From Chinchilla lanigera (lineage: Eukaryota; Chordata; Mammalia; Rodentia; Chinchillidae), in contig NW_004955404.1 in the NCBI RefSeq assembly GCF_000276665.1, positions 31,333,637 through 31,397,636 of the forward strand: a stretch of 64,000 bases of DNA, read 5' to 3'. Below the pieces are notes generated by a model. The model had not been told where the DNA came from. It was given only the letters and a program-made list of their open reading frames with translations, and did no database searches. Both the position numbers and the translations under genes were made by a program. How positions within the stretch are numbered: position 1 is the stretch's first letter; the number at the start of each line of letters is the position of its first letter. Shown here piece by piece: positions 25,852-37,301 of this stretch.

Positions 25852-25939
25852 ACTCATTCCTGGAAGCAAGCATTACCCTGGTACCAAAACCAGAGACTCA
25901 TTCCTGGAAGCAAGTATTACCCTGATACCAAAACCAGAG
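25852..25939. repeat. 44-bp tandem duplication inside the L1
   Basis: Two adjacent 44-bp units (ACTCATTCCTGGAAGCAAGC... and ACTCATTCCTGGAAGCAAGT...) differ at two positions. The unit lies in the ORF2 sequence just before the reverse-transcriptase core. Confidence 0.97.
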
Positions 25940-26082
25940 AAGGATCCAATCAAAAGAGAGCTATAGGTCAATCTCCCTAATGAACATAGATGCAAAAATC
26001 CTCAATAAGATACTGGCACACAGAATGCAGCAAATCATCAAGATTATTCATCAACACCAAGTAGGACTCATCCCAGGGATGA

Positions 26083-26171
26083 GTAAATGTAATAATGTAA
26101 TAATAGTCAATAAATGTAATAATAGTAATGCAATAATAAATGTAATAATAGTCAATAAATGTAATACATTA
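26083..26171. repeat. AT-rich short repeat expansion in the L1
   Basis: Units of AATGTAATAATAGTCAATA recur in variable form between GGATGAGTA and ACATTATATTAACAGAGCC, replacing the normal ORF2 sequence here. Confidence 0.9.
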
Positions 26172-26265
26172 TATTAACAGAGCCAAGGACAAAAACCATC
26201 TCAATAGATGCAGAAAAAGCATCTGACAAAGTCCAACACCCACTCAGGATTTTAAAAAAAAACGA

Positions 26266-26426
26266 GGTCAGGCATGGTGGCACATGCTAGTAATCCCAGC
26301 ACTCAGGAGGCTGAGGCAGGAGGATTGCTGCAAGTTCGAGGCCAGCCTGGGCTACAAAGTGAGTTCAAGGCCAGCCTGAACTGCATGGTGAACCCTGTCT
26401 CAAAAAGACCAAAAAAAAAAAAAAAA
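26266..26426 (+). mobile_element. B1 SINE inserted in the L1
   Basis: Starts GGTCAGGCATGGTGGCACAT and contains the tandem segment GTTCGAGGCCAGCCTGGGCT / GTTCAAGGCCAGCCTGAACT, the ~29-bp internal duplication of B1. It ends CTGTCTCAAAAAGACC plus an A tail. B1 is a 7SL-derived rodent SINE. Confidence 0.93.
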
Positions 26427-28689
26427 CGTACATAAAATTGGAATAGATGGTCTTTATCTCAATCTAATAAAAGCCATCTATGACAAACCAATAATCAACA
26501 TCATACTAAGTGATCAACAGCTGAACACTTTCTCTTTAGAATCAGGAACAAGGCAAGAATGCCCACTATCACCTCTCACATTCAATATAGTTCTGGAAAC
26601 ATTAGCAGAGCGATTAGACAAGAGAAAGAAATGAAAAGAATAAGGATATGATAAGAAGAAGTTGAACTATCATTATTTGTGGATGACATGATACTGTGAT
26701 GTATCATGTCATGATAGAAGACCCCAAATACTCCACCAAGAGACTTCTAGATTTAATAACCAAATTCAGTAACAGCTGGATACAAAGTCAACACTCAAAA
26801 ATCAATAGCATTCCTGCACACAAATAAACTCACTGCGAGAGAAATTAGGAAAACCATAACTTTCACAATAGCATCCCCCCCAAAATGAAATACTTAGGAG
26901 TCAATCTAATGAAAGAAGTAAAAGACCTTTACATTGACAACTATAGTACTTGAAAAATGAGACTGAAGAGGATATCAGAAAATGTTCTTGGGTAGGAAGA
27001 ACCAACATAGTGAAAATAGCTATACTCCCAAAATTGTTATACAAATTTAATGCAATCCTGATCAAAATACCAATAGCAAACCTCACAGGACTAAAGAAAA
27101 GAATCCTAAAATTCATTTGGAAGCAGAAGAAACCTACAATAGCAAAACTAATCCTGGGCAACAAAGGCAAGGCAAGGGGGCTCATGATCCCTGACTTGAA
27201 ATTGTACTATGAAGTATTAAAAAAAAAATTATATACTACAGCTACAGTGAAAACAGCATGGTACTAGCAAAAAAAAAAGACCTGAGGATCAATGGAACGG
27301 ACTAGAAGATCCAGAAACAACTCCAAACACACTTAGCCATTACCACTGACAAATGGGCCAAGTACCTTCACTGGAAGAAAGATGGCCTCTTAAATAAATG
27401 GTGCTGGAAAATCTGTCTTTCCACATGCCACATATCTCACCATGCACTAAACTAAAATTCAAATGGACCAAAGATATAAACATTAAAACAGATACACTAA
27501 ATATGCTGGGAAATAGAATAGACAGAACTGCTGCAGACAGGTATAGGCAAACACTTTACAAACAAAACCCCTCTCGCACAAGAGATATCACAAAGAATCG
27601 ACAACTGGGATGTCATCTTATTAAAAAAACTTTTGCCCAGCAAAAGAAATCACCAACAGAGTGAAAAGACAACATACAGAGTGGGGAAAAAATTTTCCCA
27701 GCTGTCCCTCAGACAAAGGACTAATATTTAGAATATATAAAGAATTCAAAACAATCAGACCCCCTCAAATTTAAACACCCAATCAAAAAACAGGCATCTG
27801 AAATGAATAGACACTTCTCAGATAAAGAAGTAGAAATGACAGATAAATATATGAAAAAATGTTCAACATACTAGTCATTCAAGATGCAAATTAAAACAAC
27901 ACTGAGATTCCATCTCATTCCAGAAAGAATGGCTATTATCAAGAAATTAACTAATAATGAATGCTGGCAGGGCTGTAGGGGGAAAAGGAACCCTTCTGCA
28001 TTGTCAGTGGGAGTGTAGACTGGTGCAACCACTGTGGAAATCAGTGTGGAGATTCCTCAGAAAACTAAAACTATAGGTTCCATTTGACCCAGCTATTCCC
28101 CTTCTTGGAATCCTCCTGAAAGAATTAAAAGCATTACACCACAGCAATATATGTATCCATGTTTATAGCGGCACAGTAACAGCTAAATCTTGGAAACAAT
28201 CCAAATGCCCATCAATGGATACAGAAGGTGTGGGTTTTTTTATACAATGGAGTACTACTCTACCATAAAGAAGGATAAACTTGAGACATTTCCAGGTAAA
28301 TGGATACACCTTGAGATCACATGGTTAAGTGAAATAAATCAGACACACATGTTCAAATATGGCATAGTTTCTCTGATATGAGAAACTAAACGTATAAATA
28401 AGGACCAAAATGTGTAATAGATATTGTGAAATAGAAAATGTTCAAATGGGAAGGGGAACTAGGCAGTGGGCAGGGGGAAAGGAAGGGATGGGAAAGGAAA
28501 AAAAAGAATAGATGAAAAAATGGAAACAAAGCTTTTGTAAATAAGCAGGGAAAGAGGGTTGAAAGGAGGGGAGGGAAAGGGCAAGAAAAGAAAAATGAAG
28601 ATATATCATGTGCAGATACAAATTCCATATGAACATAATCATTATGGATATCTAAAATGTACCAATAAAATTAGTTTAAAAAAAAAATT

Positions 28690-28750
28690 CTCAGTTAAGT
28701 CACTTAGATGCCCAGGCTGGGACTCAAACTTGCTATTGTCCTGACTCAAC
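28690..28750 (-). mobile_element. B1-type SINE fragment, minus strand
   Basis: AGTCACTTAGATGCCCAGGC, TGGGACTCAAACTTGC and GACTCAACC match part of a reverse B1, abutting the L1 tail. Confidence 0.55.
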
Positions 28751-28754
28751 CAAC

Positions 28755-30495
28755 AGGTGTTCTGGAAAGATCACATGAAAACCTACAGGAAAGTATTTCG
28801 TAAGCCCCAAACTACCAGGATGACATGCACAAACCTGGACAGTTAAATCAACATCTTTGCTCACAAGGGCCTCTTCCAAAGGTTAATCATTATTTCCTCA
28901 CTGGTCTTCATAGCGCCATTGTCAGAGTGGTCTAATACTTTAGGAATGTGAAGGCAAATGTGAAAACATACCAGTAGGTGACAAGTACAGTCTTGGCTAA
29001 GAGACTAGTTTCTAAAAATTTCATAGGTAACAAAGAAAAACTTCTGGCACATTAAAGAACTTAGCCCCTATGAGAAAAAGATATAACATCTACCCTAGAG
29101 AGATCTTTACTCCACTGAATGAGACTCATGGGTTCACGAAACCACTGAAATCATGTGCAAAATGTGTGTGCTTATGATCATTTTTAGGAAGAAAGAAACA
29201 TTTCTCGCACCTTCTCGGCTCAACCAGAGACGAGGAAGGAAAATGACAAGCAGGTAGCAGTGACAGGAAGTCATGTCTAGTTATTTACTAGTCACTGTTC
29301 ATTTCTTCATGCATTTCCAAAGTAACTTACCTTTCCTGGGATTCGGTCCTCTTCCTTACTTTTGGCGAAATTTCCCTATTACTGGTGTCCACATTTGACT
29401 GCATTCCTTCACTGCTCCAACTGAAACAGCTCTGACCTTGCTGTATCTCTCCCCTGAACCCATGAAACAGGTTTTACTAACACAGTGTAAGAAAAAAGCT
29501 AAAGCACAAGGAAGTTCACTAAGTCTCCATGGTCACACTGAGCAGTATACCCAGTACTTTCACAGATGTGAATTTTATCCCTGGCTTCCAAGCAGCTACT
29601 TTCTCTTCCTAAAACTGGCCTAATACACTTAACTTTCCTATGGCACCTACTATATTCAGTGCCCTGGGAAACACAGAGATGAAAAAACTAGTCTCAGCTC
29701 TGCAAGTGTTCTCACATCCCCTTGCTAAAGAGAGCAGTATGTATAATAGAGATAAAAACCAATAGACATATGTAGAAGGAGGAATTACTGCTGGAGAGAA
29801 TATGGATAAGGGATCTAAAGTGAATAGTAAAACCAAAAAAAGTGAAAGTGAAATTTATAGAAAATGTTTGTGGCTTTGAACTATCCAACTAACTGTGCTT
29901 CTGGGGGTTCCATACTCCTTTAAGGATTTTCTCCTTTTCACTGCCAAAGTATATCATCAATCAACCTGAAACTCTTGACAATAAATAAGGCATTTCCTGT
30001 CTTACTACTGAGAAACAAAATCTGAACGACTCACGAGAATGGATACATAAGAGGAGACCTTGTGGGAAAATGATGGAGTTACATTTAGAGAACACAGTTG
30101 CCTTTAACTCACAGCACAGCAGATGGTCTACTCTACAACCTCCTGCGACCAAAGTGCTCCTAATAGCAGAGGAGGAGAGAGACCTGGAAAAAGCAAAAGT
30201 AGTAAAGAAAGACCCTAAAGTAGAGAAGGAGCAATTTCAGTAAGTCTTCCTATGTAAAATCAGGACACCATGCCCTGTCTATAAAGAAACTGGAAGAGCA
30301 AAACTAAGAAAAATCAATAAAGAAGGAAATTTTGATATTAACATGAAAGATAGAAAAAAATTAAGTGCAGATTTCATCCATTGCAGATACCAAAAGAAGA
30401 AAATTAAAGCAAAGTAGGTTCTTTAAAATGATCAGTAAGATAAACATACCTCTGAATAAAAATTTGGTAAGGTTTAAAAATATGCATAAAAGATA
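28755..30495. other. Non-coding, one L2-type patch
   Basis: Between two L1 copies. Only the L2-type patch at 29.6 kb is recognisable. No supported exon. Confidence 0.4.
29638..29722 (+). mobile_element. L2-type fragment
   Basis: GGCACCTACTATATTCAGTG, CCTGGGAAACACAGAGATGA and AGTCTCAGCTCTGCAAG follow the L2 3' pattern 'cctactatgtgccaggcact ... ggggatacaaagatgaa'. Confidence 0.5.
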
Positions 30496-30499
30496 AAAT

Positions 30500-31232
30500 A
30501 CAGGGACTATGGGGGAAAAGGAACCCTTTACTGTTGGTGGGAGTGTAGAAGCGTGCAACCATTGTGGAAATAAGTGTGGAAATTCCTCAAAAAGTTAGGA
30601 CTAGAGGTTCTGTTTGACCCAGCTATCCCTCTCCTGAGTATCTTCCCAAAAGAATTAAAAGCATCATACCACAGTGACATATACACACCCATATTTATAG
30701 CAGCATAGTTTGTAATAGCCAAATCTTGGAAACAACCCAAGCGCCCATCAACTGGTGAATACATAAAGATGTGGTTTTTTACACAATGGAGTACTACTCT
30801 GCATTTGAGAAATAAGGATGCACTTGAGACATTTCTCATAAAATGGATGCACCTTGAGTTCATAATCTTAAGTGAAATAAATAAGACACACATGTGTGAA
30901 TACTGCATTGTTTCTCTCATGTGATAAACTGAAAGTGTAAATAAGGACTGAAATACATTTTGAAATAGGAAAATGTTCATATGGAGAGATGAACAACTGA
31001 GAGGGGAGGGGAAAATGAAAGAAGAGAAAAGTAAAAACAAACAGAAAAAAGGAAAACATGGAAACAATGCTTTGTAAATGGGGCGGGGAGGAGGGGTTGA
31101 AGGGAGGGGAGGAGAATAGGGGAAAAAACCAAGTCATATCATGTACAGGTACAAATTCCCTATGATAAATGTGATTTTAGGTATATCTAAAATGTACCAA
31201 AAAAATCTAATGTAAAAAAATAAATAAAGCTA
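30500..31232 (+). mobile_element. L1 LINE 3' end, plus strand
   Basis: Closely follows the 25.8-kb L1 from AAAAGGAACCCTTTACTG through CCCATCAACTGGTGAATAC and TACACAATGGAGTACTACTC. A G-rich purine tract follows (31,075-31,125), then AAATGTACCAAAAAAATC at the tail. A 179-codon minus-strand open frame at 30,528-31,067 is antisense to it and is not a gene. Confidence 0.92.
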
Positions 31233-31869
31233 TTTCTAAGCAAGGTTGAAAGGGGGAATAAAAGATAAACTATAGTAGAGTAAAATATAAGAGTAAAATG
31301 AGACAATAAACAGACCAAAGACAATGGCAGCTAAGGTGTTTTTTCATTCCCCTCACTATAATGCAGAAACCTCCAATGCTAGGGACCTTTCTCTTTTTGT
31401 TTTTTGCTGTGACCTCCAGTACCTACACTGTCTGAAATACATTTAAATATTTAATAAGCATTTTTAAATGACAGTTTTTTTGTACAAGAAAATTACCAGC
31501 TATTAACTAAAATTTTAGAATCTAAATAGGATAGAGCTCCAGAATCATATGAAATGTCAAAATAAATGTAAGAGGAAATAGACTTTTAATCAGTATTCTT
31601 CAGAAATATTCCCAGATTTAAGTGGTTTTACATATGACAAAATAAGAGAGGTAGCAACACAAATTCATTTTATGAAGCTACTAAAATCTTGATTCCAAAT
31701 CTATATAATGCCCAAAAATAAAATTCAGGGATGATTCATGTAAGAATATAAACAATAAAAAATTAGAAAACTATCAAGTAACGAACACTAACAACATATT
31801 TTTAAATTTCATGATGGAGAGTACATTCCAAGAAAGGAAGAGTACTTTAATATTAAAAAATGTCAGTAA

Positions 31870-31987
31870 GGGGCTGGGGGTGTAGCTCAGTGGCACAGCG
31901 CCTGCCTGGCAAGTGCAAGGTCATGAGTTTGATTCCCGGTACTGGAAAAAAACAAATAAATAAACAAAAATAAAATTAAAAATAAAA
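31870..31987 (+). mobile_element. ID SINE
   Basis: GGGGCTGGGGGTGTAGCTCAG to GATTCCCGGTACTGG and a long A-rich (AAAT/AAAC) tail. The flanking repeat AAAAATGTCAGTA is present on both sides. Confidence 0.95.
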
Positions 31988-32486
31988 AATGTCAGTATAT
32001 TTCACCGTAATAATATAGAAAATAATTTACATAATTTCAATAGATGCCAAAAATTTATGTGATGTAGTTCAACATCAAATTGAGATGTTCTCAGAATAAA
32101 AGGCCCATAAATTAATGACATATACCAAAGACTACGGCAGACTAGAAGAATAGAAAGGAAAAATGTTTAAGCATTGCTATGAAAATAAGAACAAGTCAAA
32201 GATGCCACATAATGCTGGCAATGCTGACCAAAGTAATGAGATAAGAAAAATATGTGAAAGACCAGAAGGAATGTGATGCAACTATGATTATTTGAGATGA
32301 TGCAGTTAATTACAGAAAAAAATCAATCAACCCCTAACACTAAGAAAGTTGAATTCCTGAATAGTTAATTCCTCAACAGCATTTTTCTGTAATAACCAAT
32401 TAGAAGACACAGTTGAGTAAGATCCCATCCAGGGTTTCTAGATTTAATCTGATAATCAAAGTTTTAGCCATAATTTTTAAAAGAAG

Positions 32487-32880
32487 CTGTATTAGCTTTT
32501 CATTGCCATGACCAAGTATCTGAGATAAACAACTTGAAAGATTCATTTTGACACACAGGCCTGGGAGAAGGCATACACATCATGGCAGGAGTGTGTGGTG
32601 GAGAAAAATCTCCTCACCTCAAGGTAGCCAGAAAGCAGAGGTAGAATAAAAGAACCAGGGAGGTAAAGGCAGGGGACCAGATACAGCCTCCAAGTTCACC
32701 CCTCCATGAGCCACTCTCTGGCCTCAATTCCTGTTTCTACCACTTCCCGATAATGCTATCAAATTATGATACATGATGAGTGACAGCCTTCATAATCCAA
32801 TCACTTCCCCCAAAGCCCATCAGTAACCAAACCTTCAACACAATGAGCCTTCTGGGAGACAGTCCAGGTAACAAGCAGAA
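32487..32880 (-). mobile_element. MaLR-type LTR, minus strand
   Basis: Starts CTGTATTAGCTTTTCATTGC, then GTATCTGAGATAAACAACTT, CATCATGGCAGGAGTGTGTG, CTCACCTCAAGGTAGCCAG and CAGCCTTCATAATCCAATCA (all plus strand). This reads as a reverse-oriented MaLR LTR inserted in degraded L1. Confidence 0.75.
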
Positions 32881-33059
32881 CAGATATTAAAGGAATATTT
32901 TTAAAAGAGTTGAAAAATATATACTTCACAGATGACATTAGACATTCTAAAGATGTCAATTCTCCCCAAATTGATTCAGAAAATCACGCAATTTCTATCA
33001 CATGTTAGCAGCATTAAAGGGTTTCCCAAACTAATTCTAAAGTTTGTATGGAAAAATAC

Positions 33060-33106
33060 AGCAAGCGCAACATCCTGAGTTCAATTCCTGGTACCAAAAA
33101 AAAAAA
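33060..33106 (+). mobile_element. ID SINE, 5'-truncated
   Basis: Only the right half: AGCAAGCGCAACATCCTGAG, TTCAATTCCTGGTACC and an A tail. It sits inside degraded L1. Confidence 0.8.
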
Positions 33107-33654
33107 GAAAGAAAAAATTACAAATTTACAGAATAACTAAATCAATTTTGAAAAACAGAAAAAAATTCATATTATCTGATGTTGGATACACATCAAAGCC
33201 TATTAAAACCAATGACACCTGTACAGCAGTACGTGAATAATAAAGAATGAAAAAGTAGGATGTATATATATGGACCTTGATGAATTATTTTTAAGTAGCA
33301 AAGAGGGAAGGAATAGATTATTCAGTTTTGATATCAGAAAAACTTGAAGAAAAAAGTAAACATTGCTGGTAAAGGTCATATCACATACAGACATAAAATC
33401 CAAATCTCTACCCAAATGTGAAAGTAAATAGAAACATACCAGAAGGACATACAGAAGAATATCTTTATGGCTTAAAGAACCATGAAATTCTTAACCATAA
33501 AACAGGAACAGATGAATGTGACATCGAAGCACAGAACTGCTAATCAAGAAGGGACAAAATTATAGGTGAAGGCCTTAGAAAAGATACTGAAAACATCAAA
33601 TAAGATTTTTTTTAACAAAGCATTTCTCCTTATCAATAAGAAATCCAGTAACCA

Positions 33655-33750
33655 GGGGCTGGGGATTTAGCTCAGCAGCACAGCGCCTGCCTGGCAAGTG
33701 CAAGGTCGTGAGTTCGATTCCCGGTACCGGAAAAAAAACAAAAAAAAAGA
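33655..33750 (+). mobile_element. ID SINE, young copy
   Basis: GGGGCTGGGGATTTAGCTCAG to GATTCCCGGTACCGG and an A tail. The perfect 16-bp flanking repeat AGAAATCCAGTAACCA is present on both sides. Confidence 0.97.
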
Positions 33751-33929
33751 AAGAAATCCAGTAACCAACAGAAAAAGAACAAAAGGGTTTTTACTGAAGC
33801 AGACACCCAAAGCGGTCTATAAAGAGTTCTTCAGCTTTGTCTTTAATTAGAGAAATGCATATTAAAACAACATGAGACAGTCTTCAAGGGATACTGTGTC
33901 ACTCTTTTTTGTTTGGCTTCCTTTTTTGT

Positions 33930-34084
33930 TGTGCTTTGGTTTTTATTTTTGACAGGGTTTCACTATGCAGTTCAGGCTGGCCTTAAACTCACTATATAGC
34001 CAGGCTGGCCTTGAACTTGCAGCGATCCTCCTGCCTCAACCTCCCAAGTGCTTGGATTATAGCTGTGCACCACCATGCACAGCT
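33930..34084 (-). mobile_element. B1 SINE, minus strand
   Basis: GACAGGGTTTCACTATGCAG, with two GCCAGGCTGGCCTTGAACT-like segments (the internal duplication), CCTCCTGCCTCAACCTCCCA and CACCACCATGCACAGC. The T-rich left end is the tail. Confidence 0.92.
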
Positions 34085-34380
34085 ACTGTATCACTCCTAA
34101 GGGTAATCTGATTCACTGTGTTTCTCTCTCTCTCTTCTACCTGGCAGGGATCTGGATCATAAAATCTGAGTGCTCTTGTTTGGTCCAAGACTACAGTGTT
34201 AGACTACAGTGTAAGAATTTCAGAACTATGCTTTCCGGTGTTCCTTTGTCAGGTAATTAAATCATCTGCTGTTATCACCAAAACTCATGTGTACATACAT
34301 CTACACACACGATTGAGATAATTTACAATTTACAGGACTGGCAAAAATTACCAAATCAGGTAATATTAGTGATGGTGAGT

Positions 34381-34832
34381 GCATTTGCTTGCTAGGGCTG
34401 CTGTAATAAAATACCATAGCTAATTGGCTTAGAAGATCAGAAATTTACTGTGTCACAATTCTGAAGCCTAGACATCTACAATCAAGATGTCTGCAGAGCC
34501 ATGCTACCTCTGAAACTTGTAACGGAAGGATCTTTTCTGGTCTCTTCCAATTTTCTGGTGGCTTGCTGGGAATATCTGGCATTCATTTGCTTATAGATGC
34601 ATCACTTCAATTCCTTATTTTCACATGGCTATGTTCCCTCTGTGTGTCTATGTTTGCATCCAAATTTACCTTTCTCATAAGGACATCAATCATATTAGAT
34701 TAGTGCTTACCCTAACAACCTCACTTTAAATTGGTTATCACTATAAAGACTATTTCTGAATAGGATACATTCACAAGTACTGAAGCTAAAACTTTGCCAT
34801 ATATTTTGGGAAGAATACAATGCAGTGCAACA
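34381..34832 (-). mobile_element. MLT1-type MaLR LTR, minus strand
   Basis: TTGCTAGGGCTGCTGTAATA, GAAATTTACTGTGTCACAAT, TTCTGAAGCCTAGACATCTA, CCATGCTACCTCTGAAACTT, CTTTTCTGGTCTCTTCCAA and CATGGCTATGTTCCCTCTGT follow the reverse complement of MLT1 along its length. Confidence 0.88.
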
Positions 34833-35735
34833 AAATTAAACAGTAGTGTCAGGCTCATCCTTAGACTGCTGAACCAGCAAGAAAGAGGGAATGGAAGATC
34901 CTGAACTCTAACCCTCTTCCAAGGGTGGAGACCGCAGAAAAGCTGTAGTGTGACAGACCTGAATTAAGCTTTTCATTGCCAATAGGACCGATGGAACCTT
35001 TCCAAAAGTCAAACGAAATTTGTTGACTAGGATTTCTCTGTACTAGCTCTAACTACAAACTTTTGGAATCTACTGACCAAAGGCGAAACATGGCATCTCA
35101 GAAACCATAACCACCGAACTCTTTAGTAATATACAAATTATGCATGATTTATTCTAAAGACATGATGTAGGAGCAAATATTACCGGCCATGTTTTAAAAT
35201 GTAAAAATATCTCCATATATTGAAAAATGCTAGAGTTAACATTTTTTTTAAGTTTTCAAAAGTAAACAACCTGAACTGCTGAAGAGGTGGTCAGAAACAA
35301 AATAATGTTAATAATATATCTATAGAGGGCCTAAAGCCTATTAAACACACTAGGAAGTGGGAGCATATTAAATACAACTTTCCAACCCTTCCTAACTTCA
35401 AATCCAACCTTCCTGGGATCACACTCCAGGCCCAGGGAGGTACTACAGGACTGTCTTCTTTCAGCATGAGGAAAGGGGGAGCCGAGAGGAACTATCCCGA
35501 CATCCTGTGCCCCAGATTTGTTTTTCTGACTTTCAGCAACACTATTTCTTTCTCAAACTATTCCGGCCCTTCAGAGAGATGGTATTCCCACTGTTGCTAC
35601 CTCATTTGGCCTAACTCCTTTGTTGATTCCCTTGCCTCCTCCTGTACATTCAAAAGAGCTCCCCTTCTCGAAAGTCTCTTCATCTGACTCAAGTGAACTG
35701 GGATCTATCTCCTGCTGGAATCCTGGTACATAGCC

Positions 35736-36172
35736 TGCCTTAGTTACTTTTCTCATTGCTGAGAAAAATACCCAACACTTACAATTTAAAAGAAGAAAAG
35801 TTTATTTCAATTCACAGTTTGTAAAGGTTTTAGTCCATGGCAGGTTTCAAAACAAAGCGTCATGGCAGAGGGGAATGGGAGAGTAGGAAACAGTCCATGG
35901 CAGGACAGGGAGAAAGTGAAGCAGCAGCATTGAGCCTCTCTTTTCCTTTTATCCCATCCAGCTACAAGCCTACAAGTTGGTCCCACCTACACCCAGGGTG
36001 AGCCTTTCCATTGTCCATACACCCAGAACTATGCTAAACCAATCATCACAATAATTTACTTATCACACATGCTTAATCCATATTCACACATCCTAGGTCT
36101 AGGCACCTCCAAAAGCCACAACCATGAGCACATGAGGCTTTATGGGGTACATCTAGATACAAGCCATAACAC
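35736..36172 (-). mobile_element. MaLR-type LTR, minus strand
   Basis: GCCTTAGTTACTTTTCTCAT, AATACCCAACACTTACAAT, AGAAAAGTTTATTTCAATTC, TCATGGCAGAGGGGAATGGG and TGCTAAACCAATCATCACAA. A reverse MaLR-like LTR, related to the 32.5-kb copy at its end (GTTAC/TTTC...TGAGA). Confidence 0.7.
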
Positions 36173-36926
36173 ATCCCAAATTGTTTACTGGGTAGAAGGG
36201 TAGGGGATAGAATGTAATGATAATAAAAGTGGGGAAGGAACATTTTTATCTATCAAAAAAATAATTTGGTGTTGCTTTACTATTCAACTGAGTTCTCCAT
36301 TAAGAGATTCCCTATGGCTGCAAACAGAAATGTACACAATGAAATTTAAACATTTATTTGCTAACTTTACAATTACTAGGCATTAACTGATTAGTACAAT
36401 TTAACAAGGATAATATTTGAATAATATGTAAACATCTCTAATATTTATAGTGGAAAGCTATAAATTATTTACTGGCTTATCATGTATTGCAGGCCTAAAT
36501 TTACTAAAATAAAACTAATTATTGGACTCTGTTATCACACACTTACAGTTTTTCCCCTTTAGGTACAAAATAACAGAACCATTATAGGCTGCATCCAGTT
36601 ATACTCATGGCTTTCATTCTTACTCAGCATTTCTTCCTGCTAGAAGCTACACAGGAAAGGCTCAGGGATCCATCAATAAGAATTTGTAGTACTAGTGTTA
36701 TGTGCCAAGCACTGAACTCCTTCACCACACTCTCCTTTCGGAAATTTCTACTGATCATCAAAGACACTATGCTAGGCCCTGGTTGGTCTGACACCTCCAA
36801 AGACAGATGACTCATTATAACAAGTGAAGTATACCTCAGAGGTTCTCATTTAGGCTAACAGTCACAGAATAGATACATCAGAAACAGTTATGATGCTGCA
36901 GAAATCACACAAGGACAGAACCCAGG

Positions 36927-37105
36927 TGTTATGGATTGTATACTGATGTCCACCCACAGCATCATGCATTCATAGATAGGGCTTTTGGGAGAGAACTGGA
37001 TTATGGGTATGTGATACTGGATTAGTCTACTAATGGGTTTGTAGCTGGGTGTGATGTGAGGAGGTGAAGTTTGGTGGGAGGAGGTGAGTTTAATGCCCAG
37101 TACCA
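36927..37105 (+). mobile_element. MaLR-type LTR fragment joined to an ID tail
   Basis: TGTTATGGATTGTATACTGA, GTCCACCCACAGCATC and GGGAGGAGGTGAGTTTAATG resemble a MaLR 5' LTR part. It breaks off at GCCCAGTACC-A(n), which is an ID 3' end (about 37,097-37,107). Confidence 0.55.
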
Positions 37106-37253
37106 AAAAATAAATAAAATTTTAAAAGAAAAATTTCATTAAGTGAACATCTATTACATGCAAGGTACTGTTTGTTTTTTCCTCCTATGCTCTGTTCTCC
37201 AGATGAATGAAAGAATATAGGTAAAAGCTAGCTATTGTCTCCCAAAACCCAAT

Positions 37254-37290
<37 letters not shown>

Positions 37291-37301
37291 AAAAAGAAAC
37301 T

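Larger units (their letters stand above)
25950..27664 (+). pseudogene. L1 ORF2 remnant (reverse transcriptase and C-terminal part)
   Basis: Broken open frames carry L1 ORF2-like peptides: [18 protein letters not shown] near 25,980, the polymerase active-site motif LFVDDMI at 26,673-26,693 (L1 usually has FADD), [19 protein letters not shown] near 27,010 and DINIKTDTLNMLGNRIDR near 27,475. The RT region is disrupted by a 44-bp tandem duplication, an AT-rich repeat expansion, a B1 insertion, a hairpin insertion after the active site and stop codons. The endonuclease domain is absent. It cannot encode a functional protein. Confidence 0.88.
25835..28685 (+). mobile_element. L1 LINE, 5'-truncated, plus strand
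   Basis: The body encodes ORF2 remnants (TAATGAACATAGATGCAAAA, then reverse-transcriptase and C-terminal parts). It continues through the conserved 3' part (CCCATCAATGGATACAGAAG, TACAATGGAGTACTACTC), a purine-rich 3' UTR (28,440-28,600) and an A-rich tail at about 28,676. A B1 SINE is inserted at 26,266-26,426. It lies antisense to the LMO7-like gene. Confidence 0.93.
31490..33900 (+). mobile_element. Degraded L1 ORF2 remains, interrupted several times
   Basis: Patches in ORF2 order: TTCAATAGATGCCAAAAATTT near 32,037; AAGATGTCAATTCTCCCCAA (32,951) with AATTCTAAAGTTTGTATGGA; AACTAAATCAATTTTGAAAAAC near 33,135; TTAGAGAAATGCATATTAAAAC near 33,848. It belongs to an older, different L1 family than the 25.8-kb copy. 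It is split by an LTR (32,487-32,880) and IDs. Limits are approximate. Confidence 0.6.

Noticed and set aside
25852..25939. CRISPR-like repeats
   Set aside because: Only two adjacent 44-bp units without spacers, inside an L1 in a mammalian genome.
30528..31067. Open frame of 179 codons on the minus strand
   Set aside because: Antisense to an L1 3' end; not a gene.
33655..33750. tRNA gene
   Set aside because: The tRNA-like sequence here and in similar elements belongs to ID SINEs with A tails and target duplications.
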